From positions 1-64,000 of the forward strand of contig JADIZB010000035.1 of NCBI GenBank assembly GCA_016705005.1: 64,000 bases of DNA, written 5' to 3'. The notes under the pieces are model-generated. The model searched no databases, was not told the DNA's origin, and saw nothing but the letters and a program-made list of their open reading frames with translations. Shown here in pieces: positions 43,648 through 52,857 of this stretch; the stretch's first letter is position 1, and each line of letters opens with the position of its first letter. The translations under genes and the position numbers were made by a program. Origin of the DNA: Bacteroidales bacterium (GTDB taxonomy: Bacteria > Bacteroidota > Bacteroidia > Bacteroidales > Lentimicrobiaceae).

Positions 43648-44817
43648 TCATTTCAGATTCTTGAAACCGCTTTCCATGGCTTCGGAAATGCGGGTAAAAA
43701 CCTCACCAAACGATCCCCGTCCGTCGATCTTGATTACCCCGTGCAGCTGGTTGTATTTCTCGATGACCGGAACCGTTTTGGTTTCATGCTCCTGCAGGCG
43801 TTTCACAATTTTAGCCGTGCTGGTATCATAAGGCATGCAATCTTCCGTTTTGCTGCGTTCATCAAGACGGCGGATCAGTTCAAGTGTGGGCACTTCGATC
43901 TCAATGATCTTCGAAATGGAGGAACCGTATTTTTTCAGTAACCCGTCCAGAATATATGATTGCACCAGAGTCCTGGGATAGCCCTTGAATATGAACCCCT
44001 TGACATCTTTGGAACTGGCCAGCTTTTTCTCAATCAGTTGTACAACGATTTCATCGGGCACCAGCTGACCATTTTCATACAACTCGGTGATTCTTTTTCC
44101 TGTTTCTGTGCCGGCAGCAATTTCCTGCTCAAGCATGGCACCGGTGGCCACATATTCAAGCCCGAATTTCCTGGCCAGTGCTTTCCCCTGCGAACCACGG
44201 CCTGAGCCGGGATAGCCGAACAACACGATGTTGAACAGGCTCTTGCTCAGTTCATGGTTGATGATCTTTGTAATGGCAAGGTTCACATTTTCGATGCTGT
44301 CGATTCCGTTAACTTCGGTATAAATGCCCTTGTCACGGTAAAACTGCAGCACAGGCAGTGTTTTTTCATTGTACTCCCTGAGGCGGTTGCGGATTACTTT
44401 CTCATTGTCGTCGCTGCGGCCCGATGTTTTACCCCTGTTCAGCAACCGGGACACGGATTCCTCTTCGGGCACAGCCAGGCTGATGAGGCAGTTGAGCGAG
44501 GTATTCAGCTTCAGCATCAGGCCTTCGAGGATGTATGCCTGGATGTAGGTTCGCGGAAATCCGTCGAACAGAAAACCATTGGAATCGGGGTTATCGGTAA
44601 TGGTCTTTTCAATGATCTGTACAATGATTTCGTCCGAAACCAGCCCTCCGGATGCGATGCTGCTCTGCGCTTCCATGCCCAGCCTTGTTTTCCCGGCAAT
44701 CTCCTTTCGCAACAGATCACCTGTGGAAATATAAAACAGGTTATACTTACTGATCAGGAACTCTGACTGGGTACCCTTACCCGCTCCCGGCGGGCCAAAC
44801 AAGGCGATGTTGAGCAT
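43648..44817 (-). CDS. Tandem-fused adenylate kinase (two NMP-kinase domains)
   Basis: The 389 residues from the Met at 44817 (MLNIALFGPPGAGKGTQ) comprise two complete adenylate-kinase domains in one chain. An upstream Met at 44838 would add seven residues. Domain 1 (about 1-190) has a canonical P-loop GPPGAGKGTQ, NMP site STGDLLRKEI, DGFPRTYIQA and a short lid. Domain 2 (about 195-389) has GYPGSGRGSQ, where the essential P-loop Lys is replaced by Arg, and KGYPRTLVQS in place of DGFPRT. Domain 1 should make ADP from AMP and ATP. Domain 2 is probably weak or regulatory. The usual bacterial enzyme is about 190-215 residues with one domain. The gene is convergent with the MATE gene. Confidence 0.88.
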   Translation of the reverse strand: MLNIALFGPPGAGKGTQSEFLISKYNLFYISTGDLLRKEIAGKTRLGMEAQSSIASGGLVSDEIIVQIIEKTITDNPDSNGFLFDGFPRTYIQAYILEGLMLKLNTSLNCLISLAVPEEESVSRLLNRGKTSGRSDDNEKVIRNRLREYNEKTLPVLQFYRDKGIYTEVNGIDSIENVNLAITKIINHELSKSLFNIVLFGYPGSGRGSQGKALARKFGLEYVATGAMLEQEIAAGTETGKRITELYENGQLVPDEIVVQLIEKKLASSKDVKGFIFKGYPRTLVQSYILDGLLKKYGSSISKIIEIEVPTLELIRRLDERSKTEDCMPYDTSTAKIVKRLQEHETKTVPVIEKYNQLHGVIKIDGRGSFGEVFTRISEAMESGFKNLK

Positions 44818-45062
44818 AGCTGAGGATTTTAACTTCAAACCTACACGAATTTAAGCGCATTCACAAGAAACGGATGAAATTTTCAGGCGGGCTTGTTGAC
44901 CCGTCATCTCCTGATAAAGAAAGGTTCGCAGTGACAGATCAATTTATGCAATCCGGCCTTTCAGTTAATCTTCCACGAAATTGGGAATTAAACCGGACAA
45001 AGCAGAAAAAATTCCGGAAACCTGAACAGCAGATTAAATTATCCTGTTTCCTGGTTTTAACT

Positions 45063-46415
45063 CTATTTCTTCTTGAAATGTTTATAGTAATTCTTATCCC
45101 CCTTTGACTTGGGTTTCTTGTATTTCTTGGCCAGCTCACGCTTGTACGATCCACCCTGATTTGTTTTCAGGTTCTTCTCCTTCTTCGCATGGAAAGCCGG
45201 GCCGGAAGCAACGGTTATGCTTCGCCGTTGTTGTTTCACTTCGGCCATCCTGGGACGTTCCTCAGGAATCAGTTCGGCCGATACAGCTACGCCTTCAGGG
45301 AATTCCATAACAGGAATGCTGACCGACATCAGTGTTTCAATGGCTTCTTTAGCGGGTGTTTCCCTGACAGTGTAGAACAGGATTGATTTCCCCTGCTGCT
45401 CGGCCCTGCCGGTACGACCAATACGGTGCATATAATTCTCAGGGAACTCCGGTGTATCAAAGTTGATTACATGGGTGATCCGGTCAAGATCGAGGCCACG
45501 GGCCATCACATCGGTAGTTACCAGTACCCGGATGTTGCCCTGATCAAACTGCCTGATGGCATTGATACGAAAACTCTGGGTCTTGTTCGAATGGATGATA
45601 CCGGTTTCTGCGACCTCCTTTGCTTCCAGGGCTTCGAACAAGCGGTCGGCCCTCTTCTTGTTGGAGACAAACACCAGTACTTTCCGGTATTCATCCCTAT
45701 TGCTGACCAGGTGGGTAAGCAGGTTGACCTTGGTATTGAAATTGGGAACCGCGCAACATTGCTGGGCTATGTTGTGTAAAGGCGTACCGCTCACTGCAAT
45801 GGAAATCCTGACCGGGCGGGTGAAGAAATCGTCGATCAGTGCCGAGACCTCTTCCGTCATCGTAGCCGAAAACATGATGTTCTGCCTGCGTTCGGGCATC
45901 AGTTCAAAGATATTTTTCAGCTGAAAACGGAATCCCAGGTCCAGCATCACATCCACCTCGTCAATCACCAGTTTGCTGATGCCGTTCAGCTGGACCGAGC
46001 CACTCAGGGCAAGGTCGTAAAGTCTTCCCGGTGTGGCAACCAGTATGTCGGTACCCCTGGCAGCTGCCATTTTTTGTGTGTTGATGTTCACTCCGCCATA
46101 AACGCCCAGCACCCTAAGGTTCTGACCTTCAGAGAACCGGCCGATCTGCTCTGTTACCTGAAGCACCAGCTCTCGTGTTGGGACCAGCACCAGCACCCTG
46201 GGCTTCTCCTGTTTCGAAAATTTCAGATCCTGCAGCACGGGAAGCATATAGGCCAGCGTTTTCCCGGTACCGGTCTGGGCAATTCCTACTACATCGCGGC
46301 CCGAAAGGATAACAGGATAAGCTTCGGCCTGAACGGGTGTGGGTTTGTCAAATCCAAGTCCGGCAACTGCCTGTTGCAATTGCCTGTTGAGATTAAGATC
46401 TTCGAATGAATTCAT
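45063..46415 (-). CDS. DEAD-box-type RNA helicase (RhlE-like)
   Basis: The 450 residues have all the SF2 helicase motifs: Q motif FDKPTPVQAEAYP, Walker A AQTGTGKT, VPTRELVLQ, TPGRLYDL, motif III MFSATMT, LVTTDVMARGLDLD and HRIGRTGR. Motif II reads DEVD (VIDEVDVMLDLGF) instead of DEAD. A basic C-terminal tail (about 395-450, KKEKNLKTNQGGSYKRELAKK) should bind RNA nonspecifically. The role is RNA unwinding in ribosome assembly or cold adaptation. Confidence 0.92.
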   Translation of the reverse strand: MNSFEDLNLNRQLQQAVAGLGFDKPTPVQAEAYPVILSGRDVVGIAQTGTGKTLAYMLPVLQDLKFSKQEKPRVLVLVPTRELVLQVTEQIGRFSEGQNLRVLGVYGGVNINTQKMAAARGTDILVATPGRLYDLALSGSVQLNGISKLVIDEVDVMLDLGFRFQLKNIFELMPERRQNIMFSATMTEEVSALIDDFFTRPVRISIAVSGTPLHNIAQQCCAVPNFNTKVNLLTHLVSNRDEYRKVLVFVSNKKRADRLFEALEAKEVAETGIIHSNKTQSFRINAIRQFDQGNIRVLVTTDVMARGLDLDRITHVINFDTPEFPENYMHRIGRTGRAEQQGKSILFYTVRETPAKEAIETLMSVSIPVMEFPEGVAVSAELIPEERPRMAEVKQQRRSITVASGPAFHAKKEKNLKTNQGGSYKRELAKKYKKPKSKGDKNYYKHFKKK

Positions 46416-46671
46416 AGCTGGGTATCAGATGTTCAGGCTGTAAGATTTCATCTCGTTCCGGCGCCTGATGAGCGAAGAAGATGCGGGATTGAATGTGAAG
46501 GGAGACTATATTCCGCAAATTTGCCGGCGACCCCTACAGTGTAAAAACCCGATAAGTATCAGCCATTTACGGTTTTGCAAAAGTACGTTAATAATCCGGA
46601 TTGAAGAAGGTTGATTCAAAATATTGAGAATCAACGCAAACCACTGTGGCAAGTTGACTGGTGCATTTATA

Positions 46672-47328
46672 CTACCAGGCGCACCTCATTGAGAACATCA
46701 GGGTATGGTTGTATTCATAAAAATGGCCGATAAACTCACCATTGATATCATAGAACGCCATTTCTGAGCTCCATGAAAACGCGTGGCTGTATCGCAATCC
46801 GGCCGATAGCCGCTCATTTATCCGGTAACAGAAACCGGCAATACCTGACAGCTCGAATGTTTCGTACATATCTGAAAGAATGACTCCCGGGTGACCATCC
46901 ATTCTGGCTGATGTAAGCAGCAGAACCGCCGGTTCAGGTCCGATCGAAAACTCCAGTTTCGGGGTAAGGTAAAAATCAGCCATCAACGGAAGGTTCAGAT
47001 AGAACAAATTCAACCTGTCGTTTGCATCAGCAGACAGCGATTTATAGGATGATCCTTTGACACTCAGTCCCGGTCTGACTGAAATCCCCATGAAACCTTT
47101 GCCTTTGCAGGCGAAATATCCATTTACATGAGCTGAAAGCAGGACTTTACTGTATTCGGTATCAGCCACCGTTTTGGGCTTGTATGTTATTCTCGCCAAC
47201 GACAGATTGGGCCCTGCTTCAAATCCGATCCTGAACTCCTGGGCCGAAACAGGGACGTACCAGCTAGTCAGCAATGCCAAAATGAATATTCTGAGCCACG
47301 ATTTATCGATCAATATCTTCATAACCAT
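46672..47328 (-). CDS. Outer-membrane beta-barrel protein (PorT-like)
   Basis: The 218 residues have a signal peptide (WLRIFILALLTSWYVPVSAQ). The barrel pattern typical of PorT/OMP_b-brl proteins follows: FRIGFEAGPNLSLARI, GISVRPGLSVKGSSY, YLNLPLMADFYLTPKLEFSIGPEPAVLL and LSAGLRYSHAFSW, ending MFSMRCAW. It sits in the outer membrane. The family includes secretion-accessory and general porin-like proteins and no specific role can be assigned. An alternative start is two codons downstream. Confidence 0.75.
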   Translation of the reverse strand: MVMKILIDKSWLRIFILALLTSWYVPVSAQEFRIGFEAGPNLSLARITYKPKTVADTEYSKVLLSAHVNGYFACKGKGFMGISVRPGLSVKGSSYKSLSADANDRLNLFYLNLPLMADFYLTPKLEFSIGPEPAVLLLTSARMDGHPGVILSDMYETFELSGIAGFCYRINERLSAGLRYSHAFSWSSEMAFYDINGEFIGHFYEYNHTLMFSMRCAW

Positions 47329-47488
47329 AAAATAAAAGTGAAAACAGATTTCTATAAAGTCCTATTGCATTCTTATAGCCTTGAAATACAATGATTTAAT
47401 GAATCAGAGCTTGAGCTAATCCTTAAACCCCCGGCTATGCATGATCCGGAATCCGGCTGGCCGGTAATTATTATACTTCCTTTTCGGG

Positions 47489-48121
47489 CTATTCTGTTTC
47501 AACCAGTCCGTTGAGGATGATTTCCATATCCTCCCTGTATTCATTGAACAGGCTCATACCGCTGTAAGCAACAAACTGAACGGTTCCGTTTGAATTGCTG
47601 AAATAATATCCGTAATAAATGAACTCAAGTCCCTGAATGGTGCCGGCAAGTTGCATCATCAGCACCATATTTCCGTTGACATTCCTGTACTCCTCTGATA
47701 CCAGCCTTATGTCAGGGGCCGCACTGCGCGCATTCTCAAAAGCTATATCCCTGAGTGTCATCAATGGTATTGAAGTCCGTTCGGTGATCAGCATGGCATA
47801 AATATCCTCCCCTTTTCTCTGGAAAGAATATTCAGAAGCATCATCATCACCGCCTTTCTCAAAGCTCCATTCTTTCGGATTGATCCATACACCGACATTC
47901 AGCTTTTTGCTTTTCACCTGAAAAGATGAGGCAGCTTCTTTTCTGAAAGTTTCCTGGCTTGTTTTTATCTCTATGGTTTCTTCCGATGGCACATTAATAT
48001 ATTCCCAGGTGCCGTTGGTATACAGAATGACTTCGTCGCCTTCGGATGTAACAGCATTGATCTGTGCCTTTGTGAGTGGAATTGTAATCATCAGGAAGAA
48101 AAATATTGCAATGATTTTCAT
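47489..48121 (-). CDS. Exported hypothetical protein with DUF3157-like N-terminus
   Basis: The 210 residues have a signal peptide (MKIIAIFFFLMITIPLTKAQ). The segment INAVTSEGDEVILYTNGTWEYI recalls the 'T.dG..ViL..dGTW.Y' pattern of DUF3157 and SH3-like periplasmic proteins. The rest (KLNVGVWINPKEWSFEKGG...FIYYGYYFSNSNGTVQFVAYSG) looks like a PsbP/lipocalin-like alpha+beta domain. It is monocistronic and the function is unknown. Confidence 0.65.
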   Translation of the reverse strand: MKIIAIFFFLMITIPLTKAQINAVTSEGDEVILYTNGTWEYINVPSEETIEIKTSQETFRKEAASSFQVKSKKLNVGVWINPKEWSFEKGGDDDASEYSFQRKGEDIYAMLITERTSIPLMTLRDIAFENARSAAPDIRLVSEEYRNVNGNMVLMMQLAGTIQGLEFIYYGYYFSNSNGTVQFVAYSGMSLFNEYREDMEIILNGLVETE

Positions 48122-48197
48122 AGGAATGATGGATTTACTGTGATCACTAAATTTTATTGAACCCGATGAATGAATTGAAACCGTTGATAATTATTGA

Positions 48198-49094
48198 CTA
48201 TTCAAAAAACAGATATTCGTAACGCAAACGATAATGTTGTCCCAGCCGCTGGCCGGAATTTTCTATTCGCACTTCCGTAGTTACAGGCCGGTTGCCGGTA
48301 TCCCACGAACGCTCAATCCTGGCGGCAATTGTTCCTTCGGGACCGGTTTCCTCCTGTACCACATTATTTCCCGATTCATCATACTGAAGATTGACAATAC
48401 TCTTTCCCCTGACGGATTCTTCCTCGATCACCGTATTGTTACCATTTTCATCAAAAAAGTAAATGCTCCGGGCAACCAGTCTTCCACGGGAATCGTATCG
48501 CTTTTCAGCTTCCACTTTTCCGTCAGGATTATACACAGTAACCTGCCTGACCTCTTCACCACCTGCAAAATTAAGCTCAACTACCTCCTCGGGCTTACGA
48601 TCGTCGGAATAAGAATAGGTCTTCGAGAATTCAAGGTCGCCATATTCGTTGTACGACTCTTCACGTACAAGCAGGCCATGGTCATAAATCCACAACTGCC
48701 TTTCGCCCTCATCCCCGTCACTGTCGAGCAGACGACGGCTTACCAGGTGGCCTTCCTGATTATATTCGTAGCTGATTTCATCAGGATCTCCTTCCAGGTA
48801 ATGCCTGAACTCCTTTAACACATGTCCTTCGGCATCGTATTCGCGGGTAGTCCTTTCAGCAGGTTCACCCCCCATTTCGAGTGCCTCCTCAACCGGATAA
48901 CCATTGCTGTATATAATGGTGACCCTCTCTTCCGGGTTGCCTTCTGCGTCCCAGGTGATGCGTTCTGTTTCATGGCCCTGTTCATCGGTCATCACCGAAT
49001 TAATCATGACTTCACCGTTCAGATCTTCTTCATCCGGATCGGCTACTGCGAGATTGGTGCGATATACATTAACCTGCCTGATCTTCTTTTCCAT
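48198..49094 (-). CDS. YD/RHS-like repeat protein, cytoplasmic, function unknown
   Basis: The in-frame ATG at 49199 precedes a hydrophobic stretch unlike the rest. The Met at 49094 (MEKKIRQVNVYRTN) starts the real pattern, giving 298 residues without signal peptide. From about residue 30 there are repeats of about 20-25 residues of the kind 'E.Y...G.lv....yn..Gd.e....y.Y', for example REYDAEGHVLKEFRHYLEGD and EKRYDSRGRLVARSIYFFDE. The protein is very acidic. It resembles YD or MORN-type repeats in antitoxin-like and RHS-associated proteins, but no toxin neighbour is present. Confidence 0.65.
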   Translation of the reverse strand: MEKKIRQVNVYRTNLAVADPDEEDLNGEVMINSVMTDEQGHETERITWDAEGNPEERVTIIYSNGYPVEEALEMGGEPAERTTREYDAEGHVLKEFRHYLEGDPDEISYEYNQEGHLVSRRLLDSDGDEGERQLWIYDHGLLVREESYNEYGDLEFSKTYSYSDDRKPEEVVELNFAGGEEVRQVTVYNPDGKVEAEKRYDSRGRLVARSIYFFDENGNNTVIEEESVRGKSIVNLQYDESGNNVVQEETGPEGTIAARIERSWDTGNRPVTTEVRIENSGQRLGQHYRLRYEYLFFE

Positions 49095-49437
49095 AGTATG
49101 CAAAAAAATATTCCTGATTGCAAAGGAAAGAAAAACATCGGAGAATAGACAGCGTGCTTCAGAAGTTTTCAAACATATAAAAGAACAGAAGATGTACAAT
49201 ATTCAAGCTGATGGGCAGACAAAATCAACCGGGGCTTTTTCACAAAGCATCATTCTGTGCAATTTATAGTTTAAATGTTAATGTTGCATTTATCGATCAA
49301 TTGTAATTGCAGGTTAGATGGTCTGTACATTCACTATGTTCAGGAATTATCCGGATTAAGCCTGCTCCATCGGTTCAATTTAGTATTTTTGACCGGCTTA
49401 ATCAGTGCCGGTAAAGGCTGAAAAAAAACAAATAACA

Positions 49438-51582
49438 ATGAAAAAAATCCTACTCATCGCTGCCATGGGAATACTATCTGCAACAGGCTTCGGTCAACAG
49501 AAAAAAATCAACTATCCGGTTTCGGAAAAGACCGGTGTAACCGATAATTACTTTGGCGTAACGGTTGCCGATCCCTACCGCTGGCTCGAGGATGACAACT
49601 CCGCTGAAACCGCAGCATGGGTAAAAGCCCAGAACGAAGTTACAGATACATATCTGGGGGGCATTCCCTTCCGGGATGAAATCAGGAAACGCCTGACCGA
49701 ACTCTGGAATTTCCCCAGGTATGGCGTGCCTTTTCATAAGGGCAAATATTACTTCTACACCCGGAACAACGGAACACAGAATCAAAGTGTCCTGTACATA
49801 CAGGAAGGGCTGACCGGTGAGCCGAAAGTTTTCCTGGACCCCAACAAGCTTTCTGCCGATGGTACAACAGCATTGGCTTCCTGGGCGGCTTCACGCGACG
49901 GCAGTTACTTTGCCTATGCCATCGCCAAAGCAGGATCAGACTGGAATGAAATTTATGTGATTGAAACTGCCACGGGCAAACAGCTCAGCGACAAACTTGA
50001 ATGGGTCAAGTTCTCCGACATAGCCTGGGAAGGCAAGGGATTCTATTACAGCCGTTATGATAAGCCCGGAGAAGGCGGTGAATTGTCATCAAGAAATGAA
50101 TTCAAGAAGGTATACTACCACAGGGTGGGAGATCCCCAGACCAGTGACCGCCTGGTTTATGGAAACAGGGCGAAGCCCCTGTATGGCTACAGTGCCCAGA
50201 CCACCACGGATGAGAAGTTCCTGCTGATGTTCGAAACCGAAAGCACAAGCGGGAATGCACTCTATATCAAAGACCTTACCGGTCTCACCTTCAACCTTGA
50301 CATCCCTTCGCCCTACAGCGGGTTCATCAGGATTGCCGAAGGTTTCAGTTTTGACTATGAAGTAATCACCAATGAGGGCAGGGATTTCATTATCCGCACC
50401 AACGACGGGGCCCCGCGTTACCGGCTGATCTCAGTGAACCTTGATAAACCCGGCAGGGAAAACTGGAAAACCATTGTTCCAGAAAAGGAGGAAGTGCTGA
50501 AATCGGCCCAGGCCGCTGCCGGGATGCTGATCTGCCAGTATATGAAGGACGCCACCGATAAAGCCTTTGTTTTCGGGATGAATGGTGATTTTCAACATGA
50601 AATCGCGCTGCCCGGCCCGGGAACAATTTCCGATTTTGAAAGCACCCGCGAAGATGCCGATGCATTCTACTCCTTTATATCCTTTACTTCGCCTTCGACC
50701 ATCTATAAGCTCGGGGTAAAATCGAACAAGTCGGAGGTTTACCGAAAGCCGGAAATCAATTTTGATGCTTCCGGCATTGTCTCTGAACAGGTCTTCTATA
50801 CCAGCAAGGACGGAACCCGCATACCCATGTTCCTCGTACACCGGGCCGACATTAAACCTGATGGCAACAATCCCGTTTATCTTTACGGATATGGTGGTTT
50901 CAATGTGAGCCTGACCCCGAATTTCAGTGTCAGCAGACTGCTCTTTATCGAAAACGGAGGCGTTTTTGCTATGGCCAACCTGAGGGGAGGCGGTGAATAC
51001 GGTGAGGACTGGCACCGGGCCGGGACCAAACTCCTTAAACAGAACGTATTCGATGATTTCATCGCTGCAGCGGAATACCTCATTGCGAAGAAATACACCA
51101 ACCCATCGAAAATAGCGATTGCCGGCGGGTCAAACGGTGGTTTGCTTGTGGGTGCCTGTATGGCTCAGCGGCCTGATCTTTTTGCCGTTGCCCTTCCTGC
51201 CGTAGGGGTAATGGACATGCTGCGGTTTCATAAATTTACCATTGGCTGGGCATGGACCGAAGATTATGGCTCAAGCGACAATGAGGATGAATTCCGCTAC
51301 CTCCTGGGCTATTCACCCCTGCACAACCTCAAGGCAGGGACCTGTTATCCGGCAACCCTGGTAACCACAGCCGATCACGACGACCGTGTGGTTCCGGCCC
51401 ACTCGTTCAAGTTCGCGGCAACCCTGCAGGAAAAACAATCCTGCGGTCATCCGGCGCTGATCAGGATCGAAACAAATGCCGGGCACGGAGCCGGCAAACC
51501 CGTTTCGAAAATGATTGATGAAGCCACCGATCTATGGTCATTTACCATGTACAATCTTGGCATGACTCCTGCGTTTAAATAA
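49438..51582 (+). CDS. Prolyl oligopeptidase family serine peptidase (S9A), exported
   Basis: The start is set at 49438 (MKKILLIAAMGILSATGFGQ), which begins a signal peptide. The upstream ATG at 49405 would put 11 charged residues before it. The 714-residue product has the N-terminal strand YPVSEKTGVTDNYFGVTVADPYRWLED, a seven-blade propeller (about 90-430), and an alpha/beta hydrolase domain. Catalytic Ser565 is in AGGSNGGLLVG, Asp lies in the DHDDRVVP motif (646-650), and His683 is in NAGHGAGKP. It cleaves short peptides after proline in the periplasm. A -7 box TATTTTTG lies at 49384-49391. Confidence 0.93.
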   Translation: MKKILLIAAMGILSATGFGQQKKINYPVSEKTGVTDNYFGVTVADPYRWLEDDNSAETAAWVKAQNEVTDTYLGGIPFRDEIRKRLTELWNFPRYGVPFHKGKYYFYTRNNGTQNQSVLYIQEGLTGEPKVFLDPNKLSADGTTALASWAASRDGSYFAYAIAKAGSDWNEIYVIETATGKQLSDKLEWVKFSDIAWEGKGFYYSRYDKPGEGGELSSRNEFKKVYYHRVGDPQTSDRLVYGNRAKPLYGYSAQTTTDEKFLLMFETESTSGNALYIKDLTGLTFNLDIPSPYSGFIRIAEGFSFDYEVITNEGRDFIIRTNDGAPRYRLISVNLDKPGRENWKTIVPEKEEVLKSAQAAAGMLICQYMKDATDKAFVFGMNGDFQHEIALPGPGTISDFESTREDADAFYSFISFTSPSTIYKLGVKSNKSEVYRKPEINFDASGIVSEQVFYTSKDGTRIPMFLVHRADIKPDGNNPVYLYGYGGFNVSLTPNFSVSRLLFIENGGVFAMANLRGGGEYGEDWHRAGTKLLKQNVFDDFIAAAEYLIAKKYTNPSKIAIAGGSNGGLLVGACMAQRPDLFAVALPAVGVMDMLRFHKFTIGWAWTEDYGSSDNEDEFRYLLGYSPLHNLKAGTCYPATLVTTADHDDRVVPAHSFKFAATLQEKQSCGHPALIRIETNAGHGAGKPVSKMIDEATDLWSFTMYNLGMTPAFK

Positions 51583-51603
51583 GCAGCCTGTTTCACCAAA
51601 ACA

Positions 51604-51634
51604 TGAAAAGCCCGGCCATCACCGGGTTTTTCTT
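51604..51634 (+). terminator. Terminator after the S9 peptidase gene
   Basis: CCCGG and CCGGG form a short stem around CCATCA and are followed by TTTTTCTTC. Confidence 0.65.
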
Positions 51635-51647
51635 CAAATGATTCCCC

Positions 51648-52853
51648 ATGAGAATAAACTTTCCGACTTTGATCCGTATTTTTTACTCAGCTTCCCTCCT
51701 GCTTGTTTCTCCACTGTTCCACAACGCAAAAGCCCAGAACTTTGCTCCGGATACTTTGATGAATACGGCTACCGTCTCCGTTAGCGACAGTCTTGCCACC
51801 CTGATGTATATGCTGGACGAACAAAGGGCCGCCAATTCCAGGCTGGCTGAAGAAAATGCCGTGTTGCAGAATAAACTGGAATTGTTTGTCAGGGAAACGG
51901 AAGCCATGAAATCACGTCAGGCCTCACTCATACAGTACAACGATTCACTAAACAACAGGCTTTCAGAAACCGGAAAGCAGCTGGAGCTGAAAAACAGCCT
52001 GCTCGAAAGCCAGGTGCAGCTTCAGAAAGAGAAGGAACTGTTGTTTGCCGAAAAGGAGCAGCTTTACCGCGAAGCCATCAGCAGTTCGATCATCGACAAG
52101 GTGAAACTCGAAGGTCAGATCGCCACGAAAGATTCCCGGCTCGATGGGAAAGAACGCGAAATATCATTACTTCAGCAAAGCATCGATGAGAAAAACCGCG
52201 ACCTGGGCAACCGGAATGCTGAAATCATGAAGATAGTTTCGGAGAAGTCAAAGGCGGAGCAACGGATTGACTCCCTCAGGACCAGCCTTACCACGACCGA
52301 AAAAAACCTGCTGATGGCCGGGGAACAACTGAAATATACAGATCAGAAGCTCAAAGATTGTGAGAACCGCTATTCGTCGCTGACCAACAAAAAAAAGAAA
52401 ACCAAGGTAGTACAGGGTTTCGCAATTAAAAACTACCGCACGCCTGATTTTGCCCTGGCCCCTAAAGATGCTGCCAACCCGTCGGTCTATGTGATCAGTA
52501 ACAAGAACAGCAGCAACATGGAGTTCGATTTTGTTACCGGTGCCAGTATAATGCTGAAAGACCTGACCAAACCCGGTGGGGCACTTACCTACGATGTGGG
52601 TTTTTTCCTGGGGTTCGGCGGCAACAATCTGTTCAAGAACTTTTACCTGGGGCCCAATTTCAAGCTTTTCGACGTGTTGCATGTGAACCTTGGCGCCAAT
52701 GTGGCCGAATATGAAGTGCTGAAGGATGGCTTTCATGTGGGGGATGTACTGCAGCCGGGCATCTCCATTCCCACCACCCGCGAGTGGAGAATCAACGGTT
52801 ATATCGGCTTTACTTTCGACCTTGAACTGATTACCATGATTGGCAAACGGTAA
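51648..52853 (+). CDS. Exported coiled-coil protein with C-terminal beta domain
   Basis: The 401 residues have an N-terminal export signal (IFYSASLLLVSPLFHNAKAQ). A long coiled coil (about 45-250) has heptads rich in Leu, Glu and Lys (LDEQRAANSRLAEENAVLQNKLE...). A basic linker NKKKKTKVVQGF follows, then a 130-residue beta-rich domain with porin-like strands (YDVGFFLGFGGNNLFKNFYLGPNFKLF, NGYIGFTFDLELI). I do not recognise the family. The layout suggests a periplasmic spacer anchored to or associated with the outer membrane. It meets the cytochrome peroxidase gene tail to tail, four bases apart. Confidence 0.65.
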   Translation: MRINFPTLIRIFYSASLLLVSPLFHNAKAQNFAPDTLMNTATVSVSDSLATLMYMLDEQRAANSRLAEENAVLQNKLELFVRETEAMKSRQASLIQYNDSLNNRLSETGKQLELKNSLLESQVQLQKEKELLFAEKEQLYREAISSSIIDKVKLEGQIATKDSRLDGKEREISLLQQSIDEKNRDLGNRNAEIMKIVSEKSKAEQRIDSLRTSLTTTEKNLLMAGEQLKYTDQKLKDCENRYSSLTNKKKKTKVVQGFAIKNYRTPDFALAPKDAANPSVYVISNKNSSNMEFDFVTGASIMLKDLTKPGGALTYDVGFFLGFGGNNLFKNFYLGPNFKLFDVLHVNLGANVAEYEVLKDGFHVGDVLQPGISIPTTREWRINGYIGFTFDLELITMIGKR

Positions 52854-52857
52854 CCGC

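Noticed and set aside
50431..51015. 194-codon minus-strand open frame opposite the S9 peptidase
   Set aside because: It is antisense to the propeller and hydrolase domains of the peptidase and has no start context.
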